The notes below the pieces were generated by a model that saw only the letters and a list, made by a program, of their open reading frames with translations, did no database searches and was not told where the DNA came from. From the NCBI GenBank assembly GCA_028551475.1, contig CM052357.1:1550001-1614000 (forward strand): a stretch of DNA of 64,000 bases. The letters are read 5' to 3'. Source of the DNA: Casuarina equisetifolia. Taxonomy: Eukaryota > Streptophyta > Magnoliopsida > Fagales > Casuarinaceae. Each line of letters opens with the position of its first letter. Position 1 is the first letter of the stretch. Made by a program: the position numbers and the translations under genes. Positions 23,192-34,338 of this stretch are shown here, piece after piece.

Positions 23192-25130
23192 GCAGCAACA
23201 TTGGAGATAGTTTGGCTGCAAACTATAAAGCAAGCGCTTCTTGGGAGGCAACCCAAGTATTTTGTTGAGAGTTTGGTTAGAAGCTGTCACCATATGCTCA
23301 TCACAACTCCATTTTGACAACCTGCAATCAGGGGAGTTTTCCTTATTCCTTCTTACTATTGCTTTATTTTCGTTCATCATTGAGGAGAATGCTTCATTTA
23401 AGTTTGGGGGTGCTGCTATTGTTGGAAGTGTGCTGTGTTGTTGGGTTGTGTTGGAGGTTGTGTGTAGTGGAAGTTTGTTGTGCTGGAAATGTTTTGTTGG
23501 AAGTGTTGTGTTAAAATTTTCTATTTTGTGTTAAATGTTTTGTTAGACAGTTTATTTTTGTGTAAAATTTTTTTCTTGTGTTGGACTATGATTTCTGTGA
23601 TTGGATTCTTTATTGTGAATTCTTGGTGATTCTTAGAGAGATATAGATTTTGTTCAAACTTGCAATTGTGGTATGATGTAAGTGTGATTTTGATTATGTT
23701 GATTCACATATTGAGCACTAAAAGTCTACATTTTCTTGAAATTGTATGTATCTCTAGAGAACATTCATGTGAAGTGTGTGATTTTCTTGGATCTCACACA
23801 GATCTTAGAATTTGCTTGATTTCCTCTTGAGGCGAAATCCTAGGTTGCATCTAACTAAGAAAATGATTTAGGCCATCTTTGGATCGATTGAGCCTTTCAA
23901 GCTAACCTTGTTTACTTATCCCCAGTCACCCCGCTGAGCCTTGTTCTTATCCTGATTTTGTTAAATGACACCTGCACATATATCTCATAGCCTTTTGATC
24001 AATTTGTCCTATTGTCCTATTCCCATGAACATATTGACTTCTGGTGTGTAGAAGTTTATTTGAGCATGAGAGAAGTTGAGGGGAAGGATGCAGTATGGGA
24101 AGAAGTTGATTGCAATGATTGTATGTAGTACAATTTGTTATGCAAATGCACATGAAAAAAAAAATGATGAAAAAAAAAAATGAAAAAAAAAGAAAAAGAA
24201 AGAGAGAAGCATTTGCTTTAGGATGAAATAATATCATTATCTTTTGTTCGATTCAAGCCACTTGGTTCTTTAAAGGAGATCTTTGAGCATTATGATTGAA
24301 TATCATTGATAAGAGAGGATTGATGTGGCTATATGTGTAAATGCTTTTGTTTTTACTTTGTCATTGCACACATGATTGTGGCTTTTAGATATTATCAAAG
24401 TATGATTGGACATGAAAGAATGAGACTAAGTGGTGGTAGAAAGATCATCTTCATGGAGTAACAAGCTGGAGAAGGGCTAGAGTTTTGATGAGATCTTAGA
24501 AAGTAATGTGTTCATGGGTTATTTGAGCTTAAATGACTTCCACCTTACCCTTAACCCAGCCTTACATTACAAGCTTATAAAAGTCCTATTGATTCTTTGT
24601 TAGATGATTGACTTACATTAGTGGAGAGAGGAATGAAGAGCAAACCTATGAGATTTGGTTAAAGATTTTGAGATATTGCATATTAATGTGGATCTATTTG
24701 GAGTACATGCAATTGAGACAAAATGCGGACTCGCACACACACACACGTGGTTGACATAGTTACAAGTCTATCTTACCTTATAAACCAATTGCAATGTTTG
24801 GATGAAAGTTATGTTTTTTCTTTGAATTGTTAAGTTGAACAATTATGGGAGAATATCATGGAAGGATTGGTTATATGTGTTGTTTTGTTCCTTTGCTCGA
24901 GGACGAGCAAAATTTTAAGTTTGGGGGTGTGGCATTGTTGTTTAGGAATATCATGGAATGATTGGTGGTAGTGTTAGAATATGTTGTTTAGTACTTTTTG
25001 TGTGTAATTTCTTGTGCTTTTTGTGAGTAAATTTTTTTTTTTTTTTTTTGTGAAAAATTTGTTTTTGTTTGGTGTTGTCATAATGTATTGTTTTGCTCGA
25101 GGACGAGCAAAATGTTAAGTTTGGGGGTGT
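23192..25130 (+). other. Athila 3' non-coding region with three PPT-like motifs
   Basis: About 1.9 kb between pol and the 3' LTR with no env-like reading frame. The motif TAAGTTTGGGGGTG occurs at 23399, 24916 and 25116; only the last abuts the LTR. The last two are each preceded by the inverted repeat TGCTCGAGGACGAGCA (24894-24909 and 25094-25109, exactly 200 bp apart). There is an A-rich tract at about 24160-24200 and a short (CA)n at about 24733. Confidence 0.85.
25116..25130 (+). promoter_or_regulatory. Athila polypurine tract
   Basis: TAAGTTTGGGGGTGT directly precedes the 3' LTR start TGATAAC at 25131, the position required for plus-strand priming. Confidence 0.8.
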
Positions 25131-26803
25131 TGATAACTTTATTTTATATAAAGTTATTTTGATTATTTTAGATAATATTTATATTATTTTTAGTAAATTA
25201 TATTTGTATTTAATTGTATTTGTATATTTTGTGTCATTTTATGCAGCAAACCCAAAATAAAAGAAAAAGGAGAAAAAGAAGGAGAAAATCATGAAAAATG
25301 AATGAAAAAGAAGAAAAGTAAAAGAAGGTGGAAAAACAAGTGGAAAACACGTGGGACCGTGAAGGAGACAGAGGAATTATCACGCGGGAGGCAGGGAGAA
25401 ACGAGAGGGAACGTGCAGACGAAAGAGGAGTGAGAAGAAAAAGTCGGAAAAGAAAACAAAGAAAAAGGAAATTGGTCGTGCGACAGCCGACCGATTCTCC
25501 CTGGTGGTGGAACCCAGAAGATTGTCGCAGAATCCGGGCGTGTGGAACGTGCGAACGCCGTCCAGCTCCCGTCCTTCGGCCAAACTCTGAGGGACATCGC
25601 CATTCGGCGTTATTTCCGACAAAGAAGTGCATTTTTCGGCCAACTCTGAGCACCTTCCGACGATCTGAGAGTAGATCCAGCTTCACCTCACAATTTCCGG
25701 CATTTCTGTACCAGTTTCGCGGCGATCTGCGGCAGTTTCCGGCGAAGAACGGCGAACGCCGTCCCAGTCTTCTCCGTCAGATCTACGCGTTCCTATGGCG
25801 ATTTTGCTAAATCTTTTTGCAGATCTGCAACCTAGGCGTCCTGATCTACACTTCTGGAGGTTTTGGTGAAGCGCGGCGGCGGACGGCGGCGCGTGTCACC
25901 GGCGCGTGACGACACGTGCGGAAGCGCGTGACGGCGCGTGTGTTGCTCTTTTCCTTTCGTTTTTCAGACAGAATCTCTTCGACCCCCGGATGTGCAGATT
26001 TATGCATCTTATTTCATGATTGGAGGACAATTTTGGTGACAGCCTTTTAGTTTGTTCTAATCTAGATGATTTGTGTAATTTTTTGTATTATTTCTGTTTA
26101 TTTGAATATTATGAACTAAATTACTTTTGCTGGAGCTAAGATGTAGCCTAGTTAGGATGTTATGAGTTCCTTAGTTGACATATTATGCAAGACAATATAT
26201 TTATGTGAGTTGTATGTTATTATCTTTAATGTGATTGAGTGATTAATCATCAATTGATCAATCTGATATGCATATTTGAGACCGACAGGAGAGAATATGC
26301 AAATGTATCCTATAATATACAACCATAAATCAAATGTGGGTAGACATATTCCATGTTGAGTGTGTGGCTTTAATTGGAATATTCATTGATTTTAATGCTC
26401 TTAGCTTATTAAATTCATATGCAGACTCACAGTGAATTAATAAGCTAAGTAGGTTCGCTATGCCTAGACATAGGATAGTGAATAAATTAAGAAATTCCGT
26501 CATCTCATAAATATCATTATTCTTGCAAGCATTAAATTATTGGAATTCATATCTACTAACTATGGTGAAATCAAAGGCTCTAGCATACTTAGCATATTTA
26601 ATCTACTTTTTGGAAGTCAATTGCTTTAGTAACCTTTCAATTTAGAACATCTTTTCAGGATATCTTGCTAGATAAATTGTAGGATCAATTCACCACTAGT
26701 AATTAGTCAAGTTGATAACATTAATCCCTGTAGGACGATACTCTTATTCATCACTATATTACTTGTTCGACATGTACACTTGCATGTAGAATTTCACCGA
26801 ACA
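25131..26803 (+). repeat. 3' LTR of Athila-like element
   Basis: A 1673-bp LTR, 10 bp longer than the 5' copy because of an extra AAGAACGGCG near 25745-25755. It is followed by the target duplication CTATT at 26804-26808. The 160-165-codon ORFs present in both LTRs (about 25328 and 16626) are shared simply because the LTRs are copies. Confidence 0.95.
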
Positions 26804-27479
26804 CTATTCCTTATAGGTTTCTAATTGATTTGAGCTTATGTACTACCTATGTAATATAATGTGATGTTTAAATAAAAGAAAAACTCCTTAAATTCTTAAA
26901 ATAGTTTTTAAGTTAATCTAATACACGTATTAACATTATATTTGAGCCGAGATTCCCTTAATACTCTTATAGGCTTTTTATTGACTTGAGCTCATGTGCT
27001 ATTCATGTAATGCGAAAATAAAGTTTAAATGAAAGAATAATTTTTTAATCCTTGAGATATCTCTTTGGTTAAACCAATAAATATCTTAACATTATATTAG
27101 AGCCAAGATTTCCCTTAGTATCCTTATAGGCTTCCCATTGATTTGATTTTATATATTATCCACATAATGACAATGTAAGTTTTTTAAAAAATGATCTTTA
27201 AATTTTTAAGTTATCTTTTAGGTTGAATCTTTAAACTTTTTAACTTACAAACCATAATATTCACTTTTGGCATATCAAATTGAGAAGGTTAAAAAACATA
27301 ATCTCTAACTATTAAATTACAATTTTTCTTTCCAAGTCATTTTTGCCAAATAGAGAATTCTTGTTATAGATTGAAACAACATCATTTTGTAATGGATTAT
27401 CCACATCAAGGAATGGCATTTTTTTTTTCATAAGAAAATGAAGTCTTTTTCAATTAATTAAAGTGACATTCTTATATGA

Positions 27480-28100
27480 ACAATGTTGGCCTTAGTGTGG
27501 TGTGAATGTCTACTATCACATTGTTAAAGAGTCCATTAAGTTCTAAGTTTAATCTTCAGCCTTTCCTTACAAGATGAAGATTTCATGGAAATGTTGCTCC
27601 ACACTTGAGGTAAAGGGGGTGTTAAGTTTCACATGAAAGAAATAGAAACTTAAAAATATATGGATTCTTCTACTTAGCATCTTATCGTTTTAAGTTGAAT
27701 ATGAATTATTTTCTATAAAATCTAACATGATATTAAAATTAAAATTTTTTCTTAGAATACCTATGAATTTGAATAAGCCAAATTCACACAAAAAGTGGCA
27801 TCCTAATGTAGATGTCTAGACTCACATTGCGGTGAGAGAGTATATTGTAGTGTGGATGTCCAATCTTATATCACTAAGGAGTTAATTAGGAATCTAAGGT
27901 CAATCTTTTACCTTTTCACTCATTGACAAAAATTCCCATGAGAAGTGTTGTGCGTGAAAGGGCTTATTAAGTCCCATAAGGAAAAAATAAAAAACTTAAA
28001 ATGAAATTTAAAAAGAGATAAATTCTCCCATTTAGCATTTCAGGGTTTAAGTAAGATATATCTATTCTCAATAAAATCTAACAATTTCTCTTACCATAAA
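27480..28100. repeat. Two units of a roughly 350-bp repeat
   Basis: Related sequence occurs twice, e.g. GTCCATTAAGTTCTAAGTTTAATCTT near 27530 and GTTAATTAGGAATCTAAGGTCAATCTT near 27880. Each is followed by a GTTAAGTTTCACATGAAAG-like segment and a CTATAAAATCTAACATGATA-like segment. The same family forms a second array at about 52270-53210. Confidence 0.6.
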
Positions 28101-29880
28101 ACAAACTTATTGACTTGCATAAACAAAAATGCTTTACAAGATTTTTCTTAAGCGTACAAGTTGTTGAACTTTTTTTTTTTTTTTTAAAAAAGCTTTTAGA
28201 TTTGGAATAGTTAAACAAAAAAAAAATTCCACTTTTGTCTCAACATGTATGCAACTTTAGCTCGGGTTATGTGAGATTAGTAAAGATTGATATCAAGTAT
28301 AACATTGTAGAAAATTAATGTCTTGTGAAATCAAATTTTAGATTTTCATGTTCAATAAAGGTTGAATTTGTAATGTCTTGACATGACATAAACATAAAAA
28401 AACCTAACAATTTTAGAAAAGATAGTATTGAAATAAGTTATTATAACAATTTTTTCCCTTTAAATTATACATTTAAGCTATTGGAAACCGTAATGATGTA
28501 AATAAAACAAACCACAATCTCACTTTGAATGAGAAGTGTGTTAGAATATAGTTAACTAATGTAATAATTAATATCACATGAAATTGATGGGATTTTATTT
28601 TATTTTTTCTCTTGAAATCTTTGATGTGACAAAAGCATGAGACTAACACATCAAATTAAAAAAAATTGAATCAATTGTCATAATATCAAGAATTAATGGT
28701 ACAATTTAGCAAACCAGATTTTTACCTTGCTGCAAAGTGTACCATGTGGCATTCTTCCTTTGTTGGTGAATTCTCAATTTTTAGAGTTTGATAGCTCATC
28801 TCAAAACTTTAAAATAATAAGTGAAGAAACCTTGTTGCTTAACAAAATAAAAAATCCAACCTTACACTATTCACATGGGACACACATCTTTAACACTTTA
28901 TCTTATAAACAAGGTAACACAAGCATTAACACAAATATTTTTTTGACAATCCCACATTTGGTGTCCACATAAGGGTAACATAACAAAGGCCTATCCCATG
29001 CTTTGATATTATTTTAACGTTTGAAGGTAAATTCCAAAATTTTAAAATAATAAATAAAGAAACCTTGTTACTTGTTGGGCTAATGACACATCCTCCATCT
29101 TCCTATAATTTTTATTATCAACGTGATAAAACACGATTAATTAAAGTTTAATTTTCCACTACGCCTAGTTGGATAAGATTTTAATTTCTATTATTTTGAA
29201 ATACTTTGATGTGACATTATCATGAAAATGACACAACAAACTAAAAACTAATGCAATTACCATAATTCGTTATCAATTTTTGGCCCTTTTATTTTAGCTA
29301 TCATTTTGTCCATTAAATTGCTATCATAATATGAAGAATTCATAAAACAATACGATTAAATAGACCACATTCACACCCTCATTTAGAGTTCTTCTTCCTT
29401 CCTCGGTGGATTCTCTATGACTCTTTTTCTCTTCTTCCTCTCTTTTCCTCCTCATCTTTCCCACCAACTCTTTACCAACTTGTTATCTCTCCCTTCCCTC
29501 CCTCATTTTTGGCAACACATCCTTTATCTTCCTAAAAAACTTGAATATTAGAAACGGATGAAAATAGACTCTTTTTATTTCAATTTATGTACATGATATC
29601 GAATTTGGGACCATAAGTCATAGGCTTATTGGCTTATTACTAAACTAGTGGGTAATTAACTAAAAATAAATTCATAGATTATCATTTTAGCTTATTAAAC
29701 CACTTCCATACAAATCTTCTGCAAATCACTATGTACTTAAGTTATGAGTTTTCAAATGGTAATAGTAAAAGGCAAAGAAGGAGTAAAACGTTAATAAGCA
29801 AAAGAATCATTTCGTATATTCGTGAAGATCTGGGTGTATTTTGATAATAACCTAAACTAGAGGTCCAAAAGGCGTAAAAG
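28100..29880. other. AT-rich intergenic DNA
   Basis: No gene or clear mobile element seen. Poly-A/T runs and short ORFs only. Confidence 0.5.
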
Positions 29881-29979
29881 AGAGTAAATTTGGGGAAGCC
29901 CAGGGCTTTTCTCTCGGGGGTCACCGGTTCGAACCTTCCCATCCCTCCCAGCTCCATCAACGTTCGCTGGCGGTTAATC

Positions 29980-30505
29980 ACGACGGTTTTGATTCTGGTT
30001 TCTGATTTTCACTCCGACGCGTCTTTCTCAGGTGATTGGAGCTCCCATAAGAATATATTGAAGAAAATTAGGGGACTTTGCGGAATGGGTTTTGGTTTTG
30101 AAGCTTTTGTTTGATCTTAATCATCTTGTTTTCTGTTGGGTATTTGGTAATAAATGATGATTGGTTGTTGTGTGGTTTCTTTGGGCCATATTTGTTTTAG
30201 TTGGTCAACAAGAAACATTAGTTTTTAGAAGTTCATGTTTTGAGGATTTTGGTTCTGTTCCTGGTTCTTGATTTTTCTCTGACGTATCTTTCTCAGGAGA
30301 TTGCAGTGCTTTTAAGAATGTATTCAAGCAAATTAGAGGACTTTGTGGAACGGGTTTTGGGTTTGAAGCTTTTGTTTGATCGTAATCATGTTATTTTCCT
30401 TTGGGTGTTTGGTAATAAATGATGGGCCGTGTTTGTTTTAGTTGGTCAACAAGAAACATTATTTTTAAGAGTACACGTTTTGAGGATTTTAGATTTGTTA
30501 TTATT
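29980..30505 (+). repeat. 265-bp tandem duplication in the MED19 leader region
   Basis: About 29980-30243 and 30244-30505 are diverged copies. Shared text includes GCGTCTTTCTCAGG / GTATCTTTCTCAGG, AGGGGACTTTG / AGAGGACTTTG, GAAGCTTTTGTTTGATC (30100 and 30365) and GTTGGTCAACAAGAAACATT. The offset is 265 bp. It lies upstream of the first coding exon of the MED19 gene and probably belongs to its leader or first intron. Confidence 0.8.
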
Positions 30506-30999
30506 TGAGTACTTTGTGTTTGAATGAGGAGAAGGAGAAATTTGGTCTTTTTATTTGTTTTAATGCATCTTTCAAGAACACAAGAAAATAGATGGATAGG
30601 AGGATGCTGTTGATGCTTTCACTGCTAGAATATCTGGTCAAGGGAGTTCGGGATATTTAAGACTTTAAATTAGTTGCTTTCTAGTTGATTTGCACGAGGC
30701 TACTAGCAAAATGGTGTTCTATGTAACGTTGCTTACTTACTAGTATTCAAAAGGCTTGCTATTTGATTATGGTTTGCTTGCGTTTTGCTATTTGTTTTGG
30801 AAAATATATGATCACATCTGTTTCGCTAAACGCAAGCCATCAGGCTACCTGGCTAAATTTGGTGATCTAAACTTGATATGTGCTATGTTTGTTTGTACGC
30901 GTGTATTGCCTTTTCTAATTTTTTATTTTTTATTTTATTTTATTTTTTTCACTTACTGACAGGTGAACTTTAGTTTCCCTTCATTCTGCCATTGCAGTG

Positions 31000-33900
31000 A
31001 TGGATACTGAAGGAAGGAAGTTTGGAAGGGGTAAGAAACTTAATGGCCTGCTTTTCTGCTTTTTTATTGTACTTGTTAGTTAAAGCTTCCAAAATATGGT
31101 AGTTTTCTTCTTTGAAAATAGGTGTTGTATTTTTCCTTCCAACAGAGAGGGGAGTGCCAAATTTATTGTGGGATTTGAATGTACTAATGCCAAGTTTTGG
31201 GAAATAGGACTTTGGAGTTAAAAATTTTGTCCTTAGGAACTTAAGATTTGTATTCAAATAGACTTGGAATGTGGTAATGAACATCGCTGGAGTTAAAAGT
31301 TTATTTTAAGGAGTTCTGAGGCGTTAAAATTTTCAATTATCAGGAGTTAAAAAGGTTGCCATGCAAGGCTACTAGTTTTTAAGTACGGTAAGTTTTTAAT
31401 CAAATATATGAGAATGGAGTCCCTAAGATTTGATTGTCGACATAGGTTCTGCTGTTTCCTTAGTTTTCTCTAAGTTCTCTGCAGGCTCTGTTTTAACCTC
31501 TATGCAATACTGCACTATTTGGCTGTTTTAACAAGATCTGCACATCGAAACAGACCCTAAAATGCTGTAGCTGCTCACATCCATCATTGTAAAAGCTCTT
31601 AACTCTAGCTGCCCATTCGTTCCTTTTGTTATGCACCCTAAACTCTTTATTGTCCTGGTGCGTCACCTGCCCAGTAAGCTGGTATGCCTCTTATGATTGA
31701 CTGGACAAGCATTGAATTGGCCCAGAAATGCCGCAATGCTGTTAGAACCACTGGTATTTGCTAAAACTTGGTGGAAAGACAATATGTTTTTAACCAATAA
31801 CAATTTAGCCAGACAGGTTGGTGTTGGGAGGTTCTGAAAAGTGGTTGGAATGCAGTCCCAGCATTTGGATTTCCATGTTCTTCCTAAAACTTACATAATC
31901 TTTGCTATTCTGTTTATTATAGGAGTTCAAACATACTTTTAATGTAATGGTCTGACCTAGAGGCCCATGGTTGTACAAATGGCCTGGTGATGCTCTGTCT
32001 GCTGGTTGGTGTTTACTCTGGAATAGTTATATAGACAAGCTTTTCGAAAATTTTATTTTATTTTTTTGTTTCCCCTTTCCTTTTTTGTTTCTTTATAACT
32101 GTCTTGCCAAGGAGTCTAATTCTAGTTAATTGATTAGCTGGAGAAACAGTTGAAGGCTTGTGTTTGTCAGCGAGATGAAAGACAATCCTTGCTGTTTTGC
32201 ATTGTTTAGATTATCGGCATTTATTGACTCTTGTTTCTAAGATTCGTTTTATGTTTTCTGATTCACTGTTCAATAGAGCTTCATGCTGGGAAGAATGTCC
32301 CGTGAGGTTTAAACACAGTGATATAGCAATCTGAGTTCACTGAACCCTTCTGATCGTGAAATTGATCACTTGGAACTTGGAAGCCTAGAGAAGGCAAAAA
32401 CTCAAACATTCAAAGTTCTTCTATATTTGGAACTTTTTATTAATGGCTCCTGTCTTTTGGTTAATTGACGGTGATTAATATTTCTTAGTTACTTTGTATG
32501 CTCAGTATTTGGTGTTCTTTCTTCGTTTTGTAGATGAAAAAAATAAAATGATTCACCATTTCGGAGGGTTTTTTTTCTTCATTCTTATTTGGTAGTCTGT
32601 TGAATGACTTAGTGAGCTAGCTACTTATTGGAAAAAAATATACAAACCAGGAAAAGAAAAAAAGAGGAAGAAATCAAGAAAAGGCGTGAAGAGTGCAGTG
32701 GTTTTTAAGGGCAGCAACTGTAGTTCTGGTTGATTTCACCTTAAAGGCTCAAGATGAGCCTTTTTTTTGTTCTACTTTCTATATGTCTAAATGGTCACCG
32801 GAGTATGAAAATATGTTATCTTGATGCCTTTCTAAGGGATTGCTTATAATGAATCATGCGGCTGGTAGGAATTTGTTTTTTCTATTCTCTTTGACGTGTC
32901 CCCTTTCCACTTCTCCTTCCTTTTCTAAAGTTCATTTTCCACTACATTTCATACGACCAAGGCACTCTCGTATTAACCAGGGCCTAGGGAACTTGGTGGT
33001 GCTGTTGACCTCATAAGCCGGTTCAAGCTTTGGCCTCATCATGAATTCTTTTGCAAGAGGTCAATTCCTTTGTCAATATCAAAGACTCACTATCTACAGA
33101 ATGTGGTGGGAGAAACGGAAATCAGGAAAGGAGAGGGCATGGAATTGGATCACCTCTTTCAGAATATTCCCTATAATAGAGAAAAATCTGCACATATACA
33201 TGCTTTTGATTTGGATGTTCTTCGTGAAGCCTTTCAGATGAGAGAGACAACTTCTGTCTACGTGCCCTTTGTAAGAATTCTATTTCTGTAACTGTCTTCT
33301 TGTTGCTTATTTACTAACCTTGTCTTCCCTTTGCCCCATGTGCATCCGATCTGCCCTATGGGGGTTATTTCTCCAGGCTTGTTCTGATATTTAATGTGCA
33401 TTAGATTTTGGGTTTCCTCTGTGATTGTCTTTGAGTATGATAATTACATTAACTTTCTGATTTCAACTATTTTTGTTGTGTGAATTCAATATTTATATTT
33501 GTGACATTTTGTGTGGTGCCTACAGGCTGAGAAAGGGAACTCTGCTGCAGTAATGAAGTCAAATTTTAACTCCAGAGACAAGGAGAGGAAGCGTAAAACG
33601 CATAAAGACAAGGACAAGAAGGAGAAGAATCATAAGAAGCACAAACACAACCACAAAGATGAAAGTGGTGATAAGGAAAGGAATAGAAATAAGCATCATG
33701 AATCGAAACATCAAGACAAGGTTTCCATGTCATCTCTTTTCTTGTTGTATTAGATTGTGTGGCTTTAGTCAATGTTCCTACTCTTTTTGGATGGGACCGT
33801 TTTTACCTTATTTGGTGATGAAGTATTGGATCATATTACCTTAAGATGGGTCATGACCACTCCCTTTCTTTGCGTATGGGTTTGTGCAACCTGATGTTAA

Positions 33901-34338
33901 ACTTTAAGTCCTTTATTTTAGCATCTTGAATGGGCCTAATATTGCTGTCTGAATTTTTAATTCAGAAGAGGAGGCATGAAGGAAAAGGAGATCTTCCTGA
34001 TATTAGCAAACATCAAAAAATCCAGGTGACTGCAGGAAATTTGGAACAATCCAATTTGGTATGAATGCTCCCGGGGCTCATTCATTTTAAATCATTGCGT
34101 TTGCATTTTACTTGTGATATCTACATGTCCGCTAACAGTTCCTTTTCACATCAGAATACTAAAATAGTTGTAACGGGAAAGCTTAAGCTGAAATCAACTC
34201 TCTTCGATGTTGCTCGACGTTCTCAACAATCTTCAGGTATGAATTACCTGCTTAAATTTAGAACGATAATCTACATTCTTATCCTGCAATTAAGCTTCAA
34301 TCCTTTAGAAGCCGGTAATTCTTCTTCCTATAGGCTGA
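31000..34338 (+). CDS. MED19: Mediator of RNA polymerase II subunit 19 (MED19-like), divergent C-terminus
   Basis: MED19 is a head-module subunit of the Mediator complex in the nucleus. Exons by GT-AG sites: 30998-31030 (ATG at 31000, MDTEGRKFGRG), 32981-33270, 33526-33720, 33966-34058, 34155-34236 and a last coding piece 34334-34338 (TGA 34336-34338). They join in frame to about 231 residues, near the Arabidopsis MED19 length. Residues 11-107 hold the conserved core (GAVDLISRFKLWPHHEFFCK, LQNVVGETEIRKGEGMELD, FDLDVLREAFQMRET). The third exon is Lys/His/Asp-rich (KDKDKKEKNHKKHKHNHKDE), the basic tail typical of MED19. The C-terminal part after about residue 190 is not the usual family ending. 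Its last three exon junctions are inferred; without the 34058 donor the frame stops at 34062-34064. Intron 1 is about 1.95 kb. Confidence 0.85.

Larger units (their letters stand above)
16429..26803 (+). mobile_element. Athila-like Ty3/gypsy LTR retrotransposon
   Basis: A 10375-bp element with 1.66-kb LTRs, a tRNA-Asp PBS, a single gag-pol frame, a 1.9-kb non-coding 3' region and a CTATT target duplication. Integrase follows RNase H, the Ty3/gypsy order. The LTR start TGATAAC, the TGGCGCCGTTGCCGGGGA PBS, the protease motif DLGAS and the [11 protein letters not shown] gag block are all features of the Athila/Tat branch. No env-like ORF is visible after pol. Few LTR differences point to a recent insertion. 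Two stops in gag make this copy defective. Confidence 0.95.
16190..27240. repeat. About 155-bp tandem repeat, at least four units, split by the Athila element
   Basis: The anchor CATTATATTA with the same surroundings (a TTAAGTTAAACTAATAAA-like lead and a CTTATAGGC..TTGATTTGAGCTCAT-like follow-on) occurs at 16241, 16396, 26934 and 27090. After removing the insertion (16429-26803 plus one TSD) the spacings are 155, about 158 and 156 bp. A fifth unit after 27200 decays. A related piece lies at about 49795-49860. Confidence 0.75.

Noticed and set aside
23192..25130. Searched for an env-like ORF, as carried by some Athila elements
   Set aside because: Only short frames without signal peptide or membrane pattern were found, so no env gene is claimed.
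29926..29935. GGTTCGAACC, a perfect B-box-like sequence, as a tRNA gene
   Set aside because: No A box or acceptor-stem pairing is visible at the right distance, so it is taken as chance within the MED19 leader region.
34026..34064. Reading MED19 through the 34058 donor to a stop at 34062-34064
   Set aside because: Possible, but a good donor (TTG/GTATGA) and an in-frame downstream exon make the longer model slightly more likely. Kept as an alternative in the gene entry.
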